A stretch of 64,000 nt of DNA, taken from positions 183,345 through 247,344 of the forward strand of contig DATMFI010000027.1 of assembly GCA_035556215.1 (NCBI GenBank), read 5' to 3'. Below, in pieces: positions 17,839-26,324 of this stretch. The notes under the pieces were generated by a model. The model was not told the origin of the DNA, did not search any database, and saw only the letters and a program-made list of their open reading frames with translations. The first letter of the stretch is position 1; each line of letters opens with the position of its first letter. This DNA comes from Palsa-892 sp035556215 (GTDB taxonomy: Bacteria > Pseudomonadota > Alphaproteobacteria > Rhizobiales > Xanthobacteraceae). The position numbers and the translations under genes were made by a program.

Positions 17839-18813
17839 TTACGGCAGAAGAACGGTCTGACCGGTCGTTTTGCGGGACTCCAGATCCTGATGAGCCCTGA
17901 CCGCATCCTTCAGAGCATAGGTCTGGTTGATGTCGATTTTGACCTTCTTCTTCAGAACTACGTTGAAGAGATCCTTGGCAGTGGCTTGTAAATCCTTGGC
18001 ACTTGCCGTGTAGGTGTTCATCGTCGGCCGGGTGACGAACAGGGAACCTTTCTGGGTCAGGATCGACAGATTGAAGGGTTCGACGGCACCCGAGGCGCTG
18101 CCGTAGCTGACCATCAGCCCGAGCGGACGCAGGCAGTCCAGCGAGCCCATGAAGGTCGTCTTGCCGACGCCGTCGTAAACGACATCGCACTTCTTGCCCT
18201 TGGTGATTTCGCTCACCCGCTTCACCCAGTCCTCCTCCCTGTAGAGGATCGTGTGGTGCGCCCCGTTCTTTCTGGCGAGCGCCGCTTTTTCTTTCGAGCC
18301 CACGGTACCGATCACCGTCGCGCCGAGATGCTTGCCCCACTGGCAAAGCAGGAGGCCGACGCCGCCCGCCGCGGCATGCACGAGAATGGTGTCGCCCTTC
18401 TTCACCTTGAAGCAACGCCGCAAGAGATATTGCGCCGTCATGCCCTTCAGCATCATCGCGGCGGCGGTCTTGTCGTCGATCTTTGCCGGGATTTTCACAA
18501 CGCGATCGGCAGGCAACAGGCGTTCCGTGGCGTAAGCTCCAAGCAGGAAGACGGCGGCGACGCGATCACCCTTCTTCAACCCTTTCACACCCTTGCCGAC
18601 AGCGGTGATGACACCCGCGCTTTCATTGCCCACCGTGAAAGGAATGCTGGGTGCCGGATAAAGACCGGTGCGAAAATAGGTGTCGATGAAATTCACGCCG
18701 ACTGCGGTCGTCCGGTAACGAACCTGACCGGGGCCCGGCTCCGGCAGATCGATCTCTTCATATTTGAGGACTTCCGGGCCGCCGAGTTGATGGACACGTA
18801 CCGCTGAAACCAT
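17839..18813 (-). CDS. qor: NADPH:quinone oxidoreductase (zinc-independent MDR family)
   Basis: A 324-residue medium-chain dehydrogenase/reductase. The nucleotide-binding motif AAGGVGLLLCQ and the quinone-reductase segment VGVNFIDTYFRTGLYP are present, while the catalytic and structural zinc Cys clusters of alcohol dehydrogenases are absent. It probably reduces quinones or enones with NADPH in the cytoplasm. Length is normal and it is flanked by its own terminator. Confidence 0.92.
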   Translation of the reverse strand: MVSAVRVHQLGGPEVLKYEEIDLPEPGPGQVRYRTTAVGVNFIDTYFRTGLYPAPSIPFTVGNESAGVITAVGKGVKGLKKGDRVAAVFLLGAYATERLLPADRVVKIPAKIDDKTAAAMMLKGMTAQYLLRRCFKVKKGDTILVHAAAGGVGLLLCQWGKHLGATVIGTVGSKEKAALARKNGAHHTILYREEDWVKRVSEITKGKKCDVVYDGVGKTTFMGSLDCLRPLGLMVSYGSASGAVEPFNLSILTQKGSLFVTRPTMNTYTASAKDLQATAKDLFNVVLKKKVKIDINQTYALKDAVRAHQDLESRKTTGQTVLLP

Positions 18814-18892
18814 GTTTCCTCCGTTGGAGTTTTTGTAACGTGCGCGCTTTTAGCGCCGAAGCGTAAAGCGGCCAAGCGACTCTATGGGATGA

Positions 18893-19645
18893 CTATCTGC
18901 CGCCCGATACGCGAATATTAGCACCGGTTACATAGGACGCGTGATCGGACAGAAGCCAGAGAATGGCGGCGGCAACCTCATCCGCGGAGCCGGCGCGGCC
19001 GATCGGCGTGAGGTGCGCAAGCCGCTCGAGCCGGTCCGGCTGGCCGCCGGCGGCATGGATATCGGTTTCGATCAGGCCGGGCGAGACAGCATTGACGCGA
19101 ATGCCTTCCTTGGCAACCTCACGCGCGAGCCCGACGGTCAAGCTGTCGATCGCGCCTTTCGAAGCGGCATACCAGGTATATTCGCCGGGCGCACCGAGCG
19201 ACGCAGCCATCGACGACAGGTTGACGATGGCGCCGCCCTTGCCGCCATTCACCGGCAGCATCTGCTTGATTGCTTCGCGTGCGACAAGAATGGCACCGGT
19301 CACATTGAGATCAATCACCTTGCGGATCGTCGCCGGGTCGGCGGCGACCAGCGTACCCGCCCGGCCAATGATACCGGCATTGTTGACGAGATGGGTGATG
19401 GGGCCGAATTTCTTCGCGATGGTTTCAAAGAGGCGCAGAATTTCATTTTCCTGACCGACATCGGCTTTGATCGCCTCGGCCTCGCCGCCTGCTTTCTGAA
19501 TGTCTGTCACGACATTCTGTGCCGCTTTTTCATCCGAAACATAATTGACGATGACGCGATAGCCTTCGCGTCCCGCAGCCCGCGCGCAAGCTGCACCGAT
19601 GCCCCGGCTCCCGCCGGTTACCAACAAGAGTTTTGCTTTGCTCAT
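18893..19645 (-). CDS. SDR family oxidoreductase
   Basis: A short-chain dehydrogenase of 250 residues. The cofactor motif TGGSRGIG is at residues 10-17, NNAG follows, then catalytic Ser in VNLSSMA and YxxxK in YAASK, and the C-terminal YVTGANIRVSGG. It resembles FabG-like and glucose-dehydrogenase-like reductases; the substrate is unknown. The ATG at 19645 overlaps the pcs stop as ATGA, so the two genes are co-translated. A longer frame upstream lies inside pcs. Confidence 0.9.
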   Translation of the reverse strand: MSKAKLLLVTGGSRGIGAACARAAGREGYRVIVNYVSDEKAAQNVVTDIQKAGGEAEAIKADVGQENEILRLFETIAKKFGPITHLVNNAGIIGRAGTLVAADPATIRKVIDLNVTGAILVAREAIKQMLPVNGGKGGAIVNLSSMAASLGAPGEYTWYAASKGAIDSLTVGLAREVAKEGIRVNAVSPGLIETDIHAAGGQPDRLERLAHLTPIGRAGSADEVAAAILWLLSDHASYVTGANIRVSGGR

Positions 19646-20364
19646 GGCTTCCTTCCGAAACGAAACAGGCCTGCGATCAGAAAATAAACTGCGATGATCG
19701 AAAGGCCGTAAACGACCCACGATGGCGGCATGAAGTCACGAACAAGCGCGATGATCGCCAGCACACCCCACGCCGTGCAAAGGATGATATTCAAACTTCG
19801 GAATTGCCGCACGCGCATCGGGTGCACAAAAACGAATGGCAGGAATGTGCACACGACGAGGGTCGCAATCGATACCAGTACTATTGTTTCGCCGGGCCGC
19901 AGCAGGAAGAAATAAAAGGCGACAAGATTCCACGTTGCCGGAAATCCGCGAAAATAATCGTCATTGGTCTTCATGCCGCGATCGGCGAAATAGATCGCGC
20001 TCGATACGATAATGGCCGCGGCGGCTCCCAATGCGAGAGATGGCCGCATGAATCCGGCGGCCACAATGGCGAAGACAGGCACCACGACATAGGTGAGAAA
20101 ATCCACGACGAGATCGAGCACCTCTCCCGACCATCGCGGCAGCAACTCGGCGACGCGGAGCTTGCGGGCAAAGGTGCCATCGATCGCATCGATCACGAGC
20201 GCGACGGCTAGCCACGCGAACATTTCCGGCCAGTCATGCCGAATGGCGGCCATCAGGGCGAGAAAACCGGCCGCAGCGCCCGAAGCCGTGAACAGATGAA
20301 CACAGAAGGCAAGCACACGCCCTGACCGAGGCGGCGTATCTGAAGGTTCCGCTGTATTGGCCAA
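19642..20364 (-). CDS. pcs: phosphatidylcholine synthase
   Basis: CDP-alcohol phosphatidyltransferase, 240 residues and multi-spanning. It carries a Pcs-type version of the CDP-alcohol motif: DAIDGTFAR, then D and VVDF about 20 residues later. Pcs condenses CDP-diacylglycerol with choline to make phosphatidylcholine, a lipid typical of rhizobia and other host-associated alphaproteobacteria. FADRGMKTND and the aromatic C-terminal helices fit the family. It overlaps the SDR gene by 4 bases and is divergent from an FAD monooxygenase. Confidence 0.92.
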   Translation of the reverse strand: MANTAEPSDTPPRSGRVLAFCVHLFTASGAAAGFLALMAAIRHDWPEMFAWLAVALVIDAIDGTFARKLRVAELLPRWSGEVLDLVVDFLTYVVVPVFAIVAAGFMRPSLALGAAAAIIVSSAIYFADRGMKTNDDYFRGFPATWNLVAFYFFLLRPGETIVLVSIATLVVCTFLPFVFVHPMRVRQFRSLNIILCTAWGVLAIIALVRDFMPPSWVVYGLSIIAVYFLIAGLFRFGRKP

Positions 20365-20505
20365 GGCCTTGGCTCCGCTCCGAAGCTGCCCATGAAGAGC
20401 CGCAGCCTAGCGCATTGCCTTCGTCTCCGGTACTCGATCCGATACTCGCGTGGCGCCCGGATCGGCGCTATGACAACACCAAAAGGCCTTCGACATAGCG
20501 GCTAT

Positions 20506-21693
20506 ATGGCAAAGCAGGATTTCAGCGCAGATATCGCAGTCGTCGGCGGCGGCCCCGCGGGGCTCGTCGCCGCGCTCACGCTTGCAGCGACCGGGCGGAG
20601 CACATTGTTGCTCGCCCCGCCGCCCCCGCACGCCGACCGGCGTACGACAGCGTTGCTCGACGGCTCAATTCAAATCCTGCGCAATCTTGAGATCTGGCCG
20701 GGGCTCGCCGGCAAAGCCGCTCCGTTGAAATTCCTGCGGCTGGTGGATGCGACCAAACGAATTCTTCGCGCTCCTGAAGCGCTGTTCGATTGCACCGAAC
20801 TCGGGCTTGAAGCCTTCGGCTACAATGTCGAGAACGAAGCATTGCGCGAAGCACTGCTCGCAAAGTGCCGCGAAATTCCGAACTTGCGTATCGTCGAGAT
20901 GCCGGTGGATCGCATCACACCCGACAATAACGGTGTCAATTTATCTGTCGGAGAGCAAGACTTCCGGGTGCGCCTCGTCGCTGCTGCTGACGGCAGGAGA
21001 TCGATGTGCCGGGCGGCAACGGGAATTTCAGTGGTTGCACATTCACTTCCGCAAGCCGCACTTGTTCTCAATTTCAGGCATAGCGCTCCGCATAACGATA
21101 CATCCACGGAATTTCACACCGAAAGCGGCCCATTTACTTTCGCCCCGCTCACCGGCCATCGCTCGAGCATGGTTTGTGTTGTAACGCCCGATGAAGCCGA
21201 AACGTTACGGGCGATGAACGACGCAGCGCTGGAACACGAAATCGAGCGGCGCGCGCATTCGATCCTCGGCAGGATGAAAGCGGATTCGCCGCGCGGCATT
21301 TTCCCTCTTCGCACCGAGATTGCCGAGCGGTTCGGCGCACGCCGCATTGCGTTGATTGGCGAAGCCGGACACGTGCTACCGCCAATCGGCGCGCAAGGAT
21401 TGAATCTCGGCATTCGCGATGCTGCCGCCATCGGGGAGCTTGTTTCAGGCGCGAACGATCCGGGCTCGGACGATGTTCTCATCGAGTATGATCGCCGCCG
21501 CGCCAATGACGTTCGCGGACGTACGCGCTTCGTGGACTTCGCCAATCGCTCGCTGATGTCGGAATTTTTGCCGCTACATGCCGCGCGCGGACTGGGACTC
21601 TATCTTGCCAATCGGTCCGGAATCGTTCGCCGCACCTTGATGCGTCAGGGGCTCGGGCCGCGCAACGACGCGCGCGATTTCGAGAGGCTTTAA
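20506..21693 (+). CDS. UbiH/VisC-family FAD-dependent monooxygenase
   Basis: About 395 residues. The N-terminal dinucleotide fold VVGGGPAGLVAALTLA and the FAD-ribose motif LIGEAGHVLPPIGAQGLNLG identify a class A flavoprotein hydroxylase of the UbiH/UbiF/Coq6 group, which hydroxylates ubiquinone precursors or similar aromatics. The middle AADGRRSMCR is the DG motif. I chose ATG 20506, which puts the Rossmann fold near the start; ATG 20470 adds 12 residues. The stop overlaps the convergent CoA-transferase stop by 4 bases. The exact substrate is uncertain. Confidence 0.87.
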   Translation: MAKQDFSADIAVVGGGPAGLVAALTLAATGRSTLLLAPPPPHADRRTTALLDGSIQILRNLEIWPGLAGKAAPLKFLRLVDATKRILRAPEALFDCTELGLEAFGYNVENEALREALLAKCREIPNLRIVEMPVDRITPDNNGVNLSVGEQDFRVRLVAAADGRRSMCRAATGISVVAHSLPQAALVLNFRHSAPHNDTSTEFHTESGPFTFAPLTGHRSSMVCVVTPDEAETLRAMNDAALEHEIERRAHSILGRMKADSPRGIFPLRTEIAERFGARRIALIGEAGHVLPPIGAQGLNLGIRDAAAIGELVSGANDPGSDDVLIEYDRRRANDVRGRTRFVDFANRSLMSEFLPLHAARGLGLYLANRSGIVRRTLMRQGLGPRNDARDFERL

Positions 21694-22793
21694 GCCTTTT
21701 TCTCCGGCAACAGCGGAAACGTCCGCGTTTTTTCCCCGGCGCGAAATTGCGTCACGACCGGCACAGGCACTGCTGGAAACTGGCTGCCGTCCGGCATGGC
21801 GATGCTGTGTGCGAACAGCCCGCGTTCGATAAAATGCGGGTCGTTAAGCGCTTCCTCGATGGTCGAGACGATCGTCACACAGCAGTCGGCCTTCGCGAAG
21901 ATCGGCCGCCAATGCTCTGCCGTCTCACCGATGATGATGGTGCGCACCGCGTCCATGGTCGCCTTGGGATCGCGCTTGTCGTCGATGAACTCCTCATCGA
22001 GGCCGATCACCGAACAGAATTTTTCCCAGAATTTCTGCTCGAGCGCGCCGCAGGCGACGAGCTTTCCGCCTGCCGTCGCATAAAGCTGGTAGCGCGGCGA
22101 GCCGCCGAAGTGACGGAGTTTGTCCGGGTCGATCGGCTGACCACTCGCCCAGCGCGCGGCGAGCGCGAGCCATGAGAAGGTGAACATGGCGTCGGTCATC
22201 GCAATATCGAGGTGCGTGCCCTCGCCCGTTTTCTCCCGCGCAATCAGCGCAAGCAGAATATTGATGATCGCCGGAAACGTGCCTCCGCCGATATCCGCGA
22301 TCAACGCAGGCGGAACGGTCGGCCGGTCGGAAGGCCCCGGCGAAAGCGAAAGCAAGCCGGTGGCGCCGATATAATTCAGATCGTGTCCCGCTTCGTCGCG
22401 GCGCGGGCCGCTTTGCCCGTAACCCGTAATCGAACAATAGATAAGTTTGGGGTTGCGTTTTTTCAGCGCTTCATAGCCGAAGCCCAGCCGTTCCATCACG
22501 CCGGGCCGGAACTGTTCGACCAGAACGTCAGCGCGCTCGACAAGCGCCATCGCCTTTGCCTTGCCCGCTTCGGTTTTGAGGTCGGCAATCAGACTCTGCT
22601 TGCCGCGGTTCAGCACGGCAAAAGGCGCGGAGACGCCGTTATGTTCCGGCCGAAAACCGCGGCCCTCCTCACCGCCCGGACGCTCGACTTTCACAACCTC
22701 GGCGCCGGCTTCCGCCAGCATTAAGGTCGCAAGCGGCCCCGGCAGGAGGGTTGTGAAGTCTGCAACAACGATGCCTTTCAGCGGCGCGGTCAT
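21690..22793 (-). CDS. CaiB/BaiF family CoA transferase
   Basis: Class III CoA-transferase, 367 residues. Seen: DFTTLLPGPLATLMLAEAG at the N-terminus, KVERPGGEEGR, the conserved LNRGKQSL, catalytic Asp context AGHDLNYIGATG and HLDIAMTDAMF. Members include formyl-CoA transferase and alpha-methylacyl-CoA racemase; AGHDLNY and the length favour the racemase-like side. It lies 8 bp after the AEC transporter gene on the same strand. Confidence 0.92.
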   Translation of the reverse strand: MTAPLKGIVVADFTTLLPGPLATLMLAEAGAEVVKVERPGGEEGRGFRPEHNGVSAPFAVLNRGKQSLIADLKTEAGKAKAMALVERADVLVEQFRPGVMERLGFGYEALKKRNPKLIYCSITGYGQSGPRRDEAGHDLNYIGATGLLSLSPGPSDRPTVPPALIADIGGGTFPAIINILLALIAREKTGEGTHLDIAMTDAMFTFSWLALAARWASGQPIDPDKLRHFGGSPRYQLYATAGGKLVACGALEQKFWEKFCSVIGLDEEFIDDKRDPKATMDAVRTIIIGETAEHWRPIFAKADCCVTIVSTIEEALNDPHFIERGLFAHSIAMPDGSQFPAVPVPVVTQFRAGEKTRTFPLLPEKKA

Positions 22794-22801
22794 GCGTCAG
22801 C

Positions 22802-23767
22802 CTAACCTTGAAACAGGTTCGGTGCGAGCATCTTGTTCTGCATGAGATACATCAGCGCCGTCACGGTAACGGTCGAGGCGATCGTCGTCACAAGAATGAT
22901 GCTGGAGGATTGCTGCTCATAGACGCTGTATTGTTTCGCCATCACGAAAACATTGAGCGCCGTCGGCAGCGCGGCCATCAGCACGGCCGTATAAACCCAA
23001 AGCGGATCGAAGCCGCCGATCAGCGACAGGATTACCCAGGCGATCAACGGATGAATGAGCAGCTTCACGAGAATGAACACGACGACGTCGAGCGGCACGC
23101 GCTTCAACGGGCGTAGCGCGACGGTGACTCCGAGCACGAACAAGGCGCAGGGTGCCGCGGCATTCGACAGCACTTCGATCATGCGGTCGATCGCTTTTGG
23201 CGGCCTCACTTGCAGCCACGCAGCAAGAACGCCCAAGACCGTCGCGATGATGAACGGGTGGGTCGCAACCCGCCGGAACACAAGCAGTATCGTCTTGAGC
23301 GGGCTCGCCTTTTCGACTCCGCTGAATTCCATCAGGAAAGGCACTGCGGCAAAAAATAATGTGGAATCGAAAGTGAAGATCAGCGCGGTCGGCACCGACG
23401 CCTGCGCACCGAGAGCCGCAAGCGTAAGCGGAGGGCCGAGGTAGCCGACATTGGCATAAGCGCCCGAAGCGCCGGCGATGGCTGCTTGCGGCAGGTTGCC
23501 CTTGCGCAGCCATAGACCCAGCAAGACGCAGAACACGAAGCAAACAAAGGTCGAGAATGTCGTCGTCAGCACGAAGCGTGGTTTCACCAGTTCCTCAAAC
23601 GGCGTCCGGGAAACCAGTTCGAAGAACAGGGGCGGCAGCGCGATATAGATGACGAAGAAATTCAGCCAGCCAAGCTCACGCTCGGGCAGCCGCATAAGGC
23701 GGCCGCTTACAAAGCCGAGGATGATCAGCCCGAAAAAGGGCGCGGCCAGTTGCAGGATGTCGGACAT
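22802..23767 (-). CDS. AEC family transporter
   Basis: Auxin-efflux-carrier-type permease, 321 residues, with about ten hydrophobic helices in two halves (PFFGLIILGFVSGRL at the N-terminus; PTALNVFVMAKQY in the second half). Bacterial members export or import dicarboxylates such as malate or malonate. Its pairing with a CoA transferase suggests an organic-acid role, which is inference. It begins the two-gene operon. Confidence 0.88.
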   Translation of the reverse strand: MSDILQLAAPFFGLIILGFVSGRLMRLPERELGWLNFFVIYIALPPLFFELVSRTPFEELVKPRFVLTTTFSTFVCFVFCVLLGLWLRKGNLPQAAIAGASGAYANVGYLGPPLTLAALGAQASVPTALIFTFDSTLFFAAVPFLMEFSGVEKASPLKTILLVFRRVATHPFIIATVLGVLAAWLQVRPPKAIDRMIEVLSNAAAPCALFVLGVTVALRPLKRVPLDVVVFILVKLLIHPLIAWVILSLIGGFDPLWVYTAVLMAALPTALNVFVMAKQYSVYEQQSSSIILVTTIASTVTVTALMYLMQNKMLAPNLFQG

Positions 23768-23917
23768 GGGGATTATTCGCGTAAGGGAAGGCCCTGCCTA
23801 TTTGTCCGCGCGGATGCGGTCAATCCCGTGCCGCGCATACCTCCTATGGCGACTAGGCTTTCCCCGGCTCCTCGGCTAAACCGGGCCCAATCCTGAGGAC
23901 AATCCCGGCGGGGCCGG

Positions 23918-23972
23918 CCCAACAGACTTCCCAAACGAAACTCCCCAATGAGACTGCCCAAATGAAACTGCC
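23918..23972 (+). repeat. imperfect tandem repeats covering the mcl start
   Basis: Four degenerate 12-14 bp units run into the malyl-CoA lyase start codon: CCCAACAGACTT, CCCAAACGAAACT, CCCCAATGAGACTG and CCCAAATGAAACTG. The third unit contains an ATG that opens a five-codon frame (MRLPK, stop) echoing the real N-terminus MKLPK. Its TGA overlaps the real ATG as ATGA. It may be a slippage product or a small translational leader. Confidence 0.6.
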
Positions 23973-25005
23973 AAAGAATTTCTTCAAGCCGCTCGCCGTT
24001 GGCGCGCCCGCGCCGCTCCGCGAACTGCCGACGCGGCTCGAACGCGTGATTCATTTCGTGCCGCCGCATAACGAGAAAGTTCGCGCTCGTATCAAGGATA
24101 CGATCCAGAACGTCGATATCCTGCTGGGCAATCTCGAGGATGCTGTTCCCGCCGATGCCAAGGAAGCCGCTCGCAAAGGCTTCATTGCGATGGCAAAGGA
24201 AAATGATTTCGGTACCACGGGCCTCTGGACGCGCATCAATTCGCTCGCCAGTCCATGGGCACTTGATGACATTATCGAAATCGTCGGCGCGGTTGGTGAC
24301 AAGCTTGACGTGATCATGCTGCCGAAGGTCGAAGGCGCGTGGGATATTCACTACCTCGATCAGTTGCTCGCGCAGCTCGAAGCCAAGCACTCGATCAAGA
24401 AGCCGATTCTCATTCACGCCATCCTCGAAACGGCCGAGGGCGTGATGAATGTCGAACAGATTGCCGCCTCCTCGCCGCGCATGCATGGCATGAGTTTCGG
24501 CCCTGCGGATCTTGCCGCCTCGCGCGGCATGAAGACGACGCGCGTCGGCGGCGGCCATCCCGAATACAAGGTCATCGCCGATCCCGTTGGGGGCGGCGGA
24601 GATCGCGCCGCATCGCTGCAGGATCTATGGCACTACTCGATCGGCCGCATGGTCGATGCTTGCGCCGCGAACGGCATCAAGCCGTTCTATGGGCCGTTCG
24701 GTGATATTGCCGACCTTGAGGGCTGCGAAGTGCAGTTCCGCAATTCCTTCCTGCAGGGCTGCGTCGGCGCCTGGTCGCTGCACCCCAACCAGGTCGAAAT
24801 CGCCAAGCGGGTTTACAGCCCCGACCCGAAAGAAGTCGCCTTCGCCAAGCGCATCCTCGAGGTCATGCCCGACGGCAGCGGCGTCGGCATGGTCGATGGC
24901 AAGATGCAGGATGACGCAACCTGGAAACAGGCGAAAATCATGGTCGATCTTGCGCGCCTCGTCGCGGAGAAAGACCCGGCCCGCAAGGACCTCTACAAGC
25001 TGTAA
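23962..25005 (+). CDS. mcl: malyl-CoA / beta-methylmalyl-CoA lyase
   Basis: HpcH/HpaI-aldolase-superfamily enzyme of 347 residues, resembling the malyl-CoA lyases of Bradyrhizobium-type bacteria. Seen: LGNLEDAVPADAKEAAR (metal-ligand acidic motif), TRINSL, ASSPRMHGMSFGPADLAAS and the C-terminal WSLHPNQVEIA. The family cleaves malyl-CoA to acetyl-CoA and glyoxylate, linking C1 or C2 assimilation with central metabolism. No Shine-Dalgarno is visible before the start; the repeated upstream mini-frame overlaps it. Confidence 0.88.
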   Translation: MKLPKNFFKPLAVGAPAPLRELPTRLERVIHFVPPHNEKVRARIKDTIQNVDILLGNLEDAVPADAKEAARKGFIAMAKENDFGTTGLWTRINSLASPWALDDIIEIVGAVGDKLDVIMLPKVEGAWDIHYLDQLLAQLEAKHSIKKPILIHAILETAEGVMNVEQIAASSPRMHGMSFGPADLAASRGMKTTRVGGGHPEYKVIADPVGGGGDRAASLQDLWHYSIGRMVDACAANGIKPFYGPFGDIADLEGCEVQFRNSFLQGCVGAWSLHPNQVEIAKRVYSPDPKEVAFAKRILEVMPDGSGVGMVDGKMQDDATWKQAKIMVDLARLVAEKDPARKDLYKL

Positions 25006-25044
25006 ATTACGTCTTTCAGGTCATGACGGGATTTGTTTTCCCGC

Positions 25045-25050
25045 TATAAT
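25045..25050 (+). promoter_or_regulatory. possible -10 element of hspQ
   Basis: A perfect TATAAT sits 15 bases before the hspQ ATG, inside the 60-bp gap after mcl. No convincing -35 at the usual distance was found. If it is real, hspQ has an almost leaderless transcript of its own, separate from mcl. Confidence 0.25.
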
Positions 25051-25065
25051 AGCGCCGGATATGCC

Positions 25066-25401
25066 ATGACGATGAAGAGCGCCAAAGCCAAGTTCCATAT
25101 TGGCCAGGTTGTCCGCCACCGGGTGTTCCCGTTCCGTGGCGTGATCTTCGATATCGACCCGACCTTCAACAACACCGAAGAGTGGTGGCTTTCGATCCCC
25201 GAGGAAATGCGGCCGGCCAAAGAGCAGCCGTTCTACCACCTGCTCGCCGAGAACGCCGAGAGCGAATACATCGCCTATGTTTCGGAGCAGAATCTGCTCG
25301 CCGATGAATCCGGTGAGCCGTTGCGCCACCCTGAGCTTGAAGAGCGTTTCTACGCCGACGGGGCCGGTGCCTATCGCGCCCGTGGCGTGAACTTGCACTA
25401 A
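25066..25401 (+). CDS. hspQ: heat shock protein HspQ
   Basis: A 111-residue HspQ/YccV-like protein. The family core KFHIGQVVRHRVFPFRGVIF is followed by DPTFNNTEEWW, YVSEQNL and HPELEERF, which cover the whole domain. In enterobacteria HspQ is a heat-inducible factor binding hemimethylated DNA and acting as a Lon specificity enhancer. ATG 25066 gives the usual length. A bidirectional hairpin terminator follows the stop. Confidence 0.93.
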   Translation: MTMKSAKAKFHIGQVVRHRVFPFRGVIFDIDPTFNNTEEWWLSIPEEMRPAKEQPFYHLLAENAESEYIAYVSEQNLLADESGEPLRHPELEERFYADGAGAYRARGVNLH

Positions 25402-25425
25402 ATATCCGCGCGAATTGCCGCAAAC

Positions 25426-25456
25426 AAAAACGGCGCGCTCAATGCGCGCCGTCTCT
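25426..25456. terminator. bidirectional terminator between hspQ and ialB-like gene
   Basis: A perfect 8-bp stem CGGCGCGC / GCGCGCCG (25431-25451) with a 5-base loop. AAAAA lies on its left, which gives T residues for the minus-strand transcript, and TCTCT lies on its right. It sits between two convergent stops and probably serves both. Confidence 0.7.
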
Positions 25457-25475
25457 AATCGTCTGCAAACCTGAA

Positions 25476-26156
25476 TTACTTCTGCTGGTTCTTGAGTGCA
25501 TCAGCCGCGCGCTTCTGCAGCTCTTCCTTGAGCTTGTCGCGCTGTGCAGCCATCGCCTTTTCATCGACCGGCGCGCCATCATAGGCCTTGGCGAAATCCT
25601 TCGTGTTGAACACGAAGTCGATGGTGCGGCGCTGGCCGTTGATGACCTGAACGCGCATCGTCTGCGACTTCTTCAGCATGTTGATGAAGTTCGCGTCGAT
25701 CTCGAGTTCGGCGATACAGCCCGGCGGCTGGTTCGACGGGGTCACGCAAGCAATGTAAGGAATGTCGTTCGGAAGCTGATGCTGATCGATGTGAATGCGC
25801 AAACCGGGCGGCAGCAGCATTCCGATCGGGGCAATGATTGTCATGCCCTTGCGGGGATTGTCCTGCATCTCCTGAATGGTCGCCGACATCAGGAACTGGC
25901 CGGTTTCGGCAAAGAGCGCCTGGGCGACTTCGCAGATCTGCTTCTTCGACTGAGGCTCGACCGCGCAACGTTTGGTCCAGGGCGAAGGAACGGCGACCGC
26001 CTGCTGCGACTGCTGTTGCTGCGCGGGCGCCTGCTGCTGCACTTCCGCCGGCGCCTGTTTGGGGGCGGCCTTCTTTGCCTGGGCGAAGGCATCGCTGCCA
26101 AATGTGCCCGCGATCATCAGTGCGCCCGCCAGCGCAAAATACGAACGAATTCTCAT
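25476..26156 (-). CDS. invasion-associated locus B (IalB) family protein
   Basis: A 226-residue exported protein. The signal peptide ends near DAFAQA, and a Gln/Pro-rich linker of about 30 residues follows. The IalB domain then has PWTKRCAV, CEVAQALF, the conserved hydrophobic PIGMLLPPG and YIACVTPSNQPPGCIAEL with paired cysteines. Such proteins are abundant in Hyphomicrobiales; Bartonella IalB aids erythrocyte entry, but most homologues have no known role. The ATG at 26156 has an AGGGGAAA ribosome site; a longer upstream frame lacks a signal sequence. Confidence 0.88.
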   Translation of the reverse strand: MRIRSYFALAGALMIAGTFGSDAFAQAKKAAPKQAPAEVQQQAPAQQQQSQQAVAVPSPWTKRCAVEPQSKKQICEVAQALFAETGQFLMSATIQEMQDNPRKGMTIIAPIGMLLPPGLRIHIDQHQLPNDIPYIACVTPSNQPPGCIAELEIDANFINMLKKSQTMRVQVINGQRRTIDFVFNTKDFAKAYDGAPVDEKAMAAQRDKLKEELQKRAADALKNQQK

Positions 26157-26324
26157 AAAGTTTCCCCTGTAACCCAAGCCTGTCCGGCGCTTGGACGACG
26201 GTCGCATGAGTAAATTGGTGGAGCGCCAACGATGCTGAAGCATCGCGGCGTCCCCCGTGTCAGCGGCAAATGAGGCAAGAGAGAGGCCCCCGTCAATAGC
26301 CATCCTAGGGGGCGATAAAAGCTT

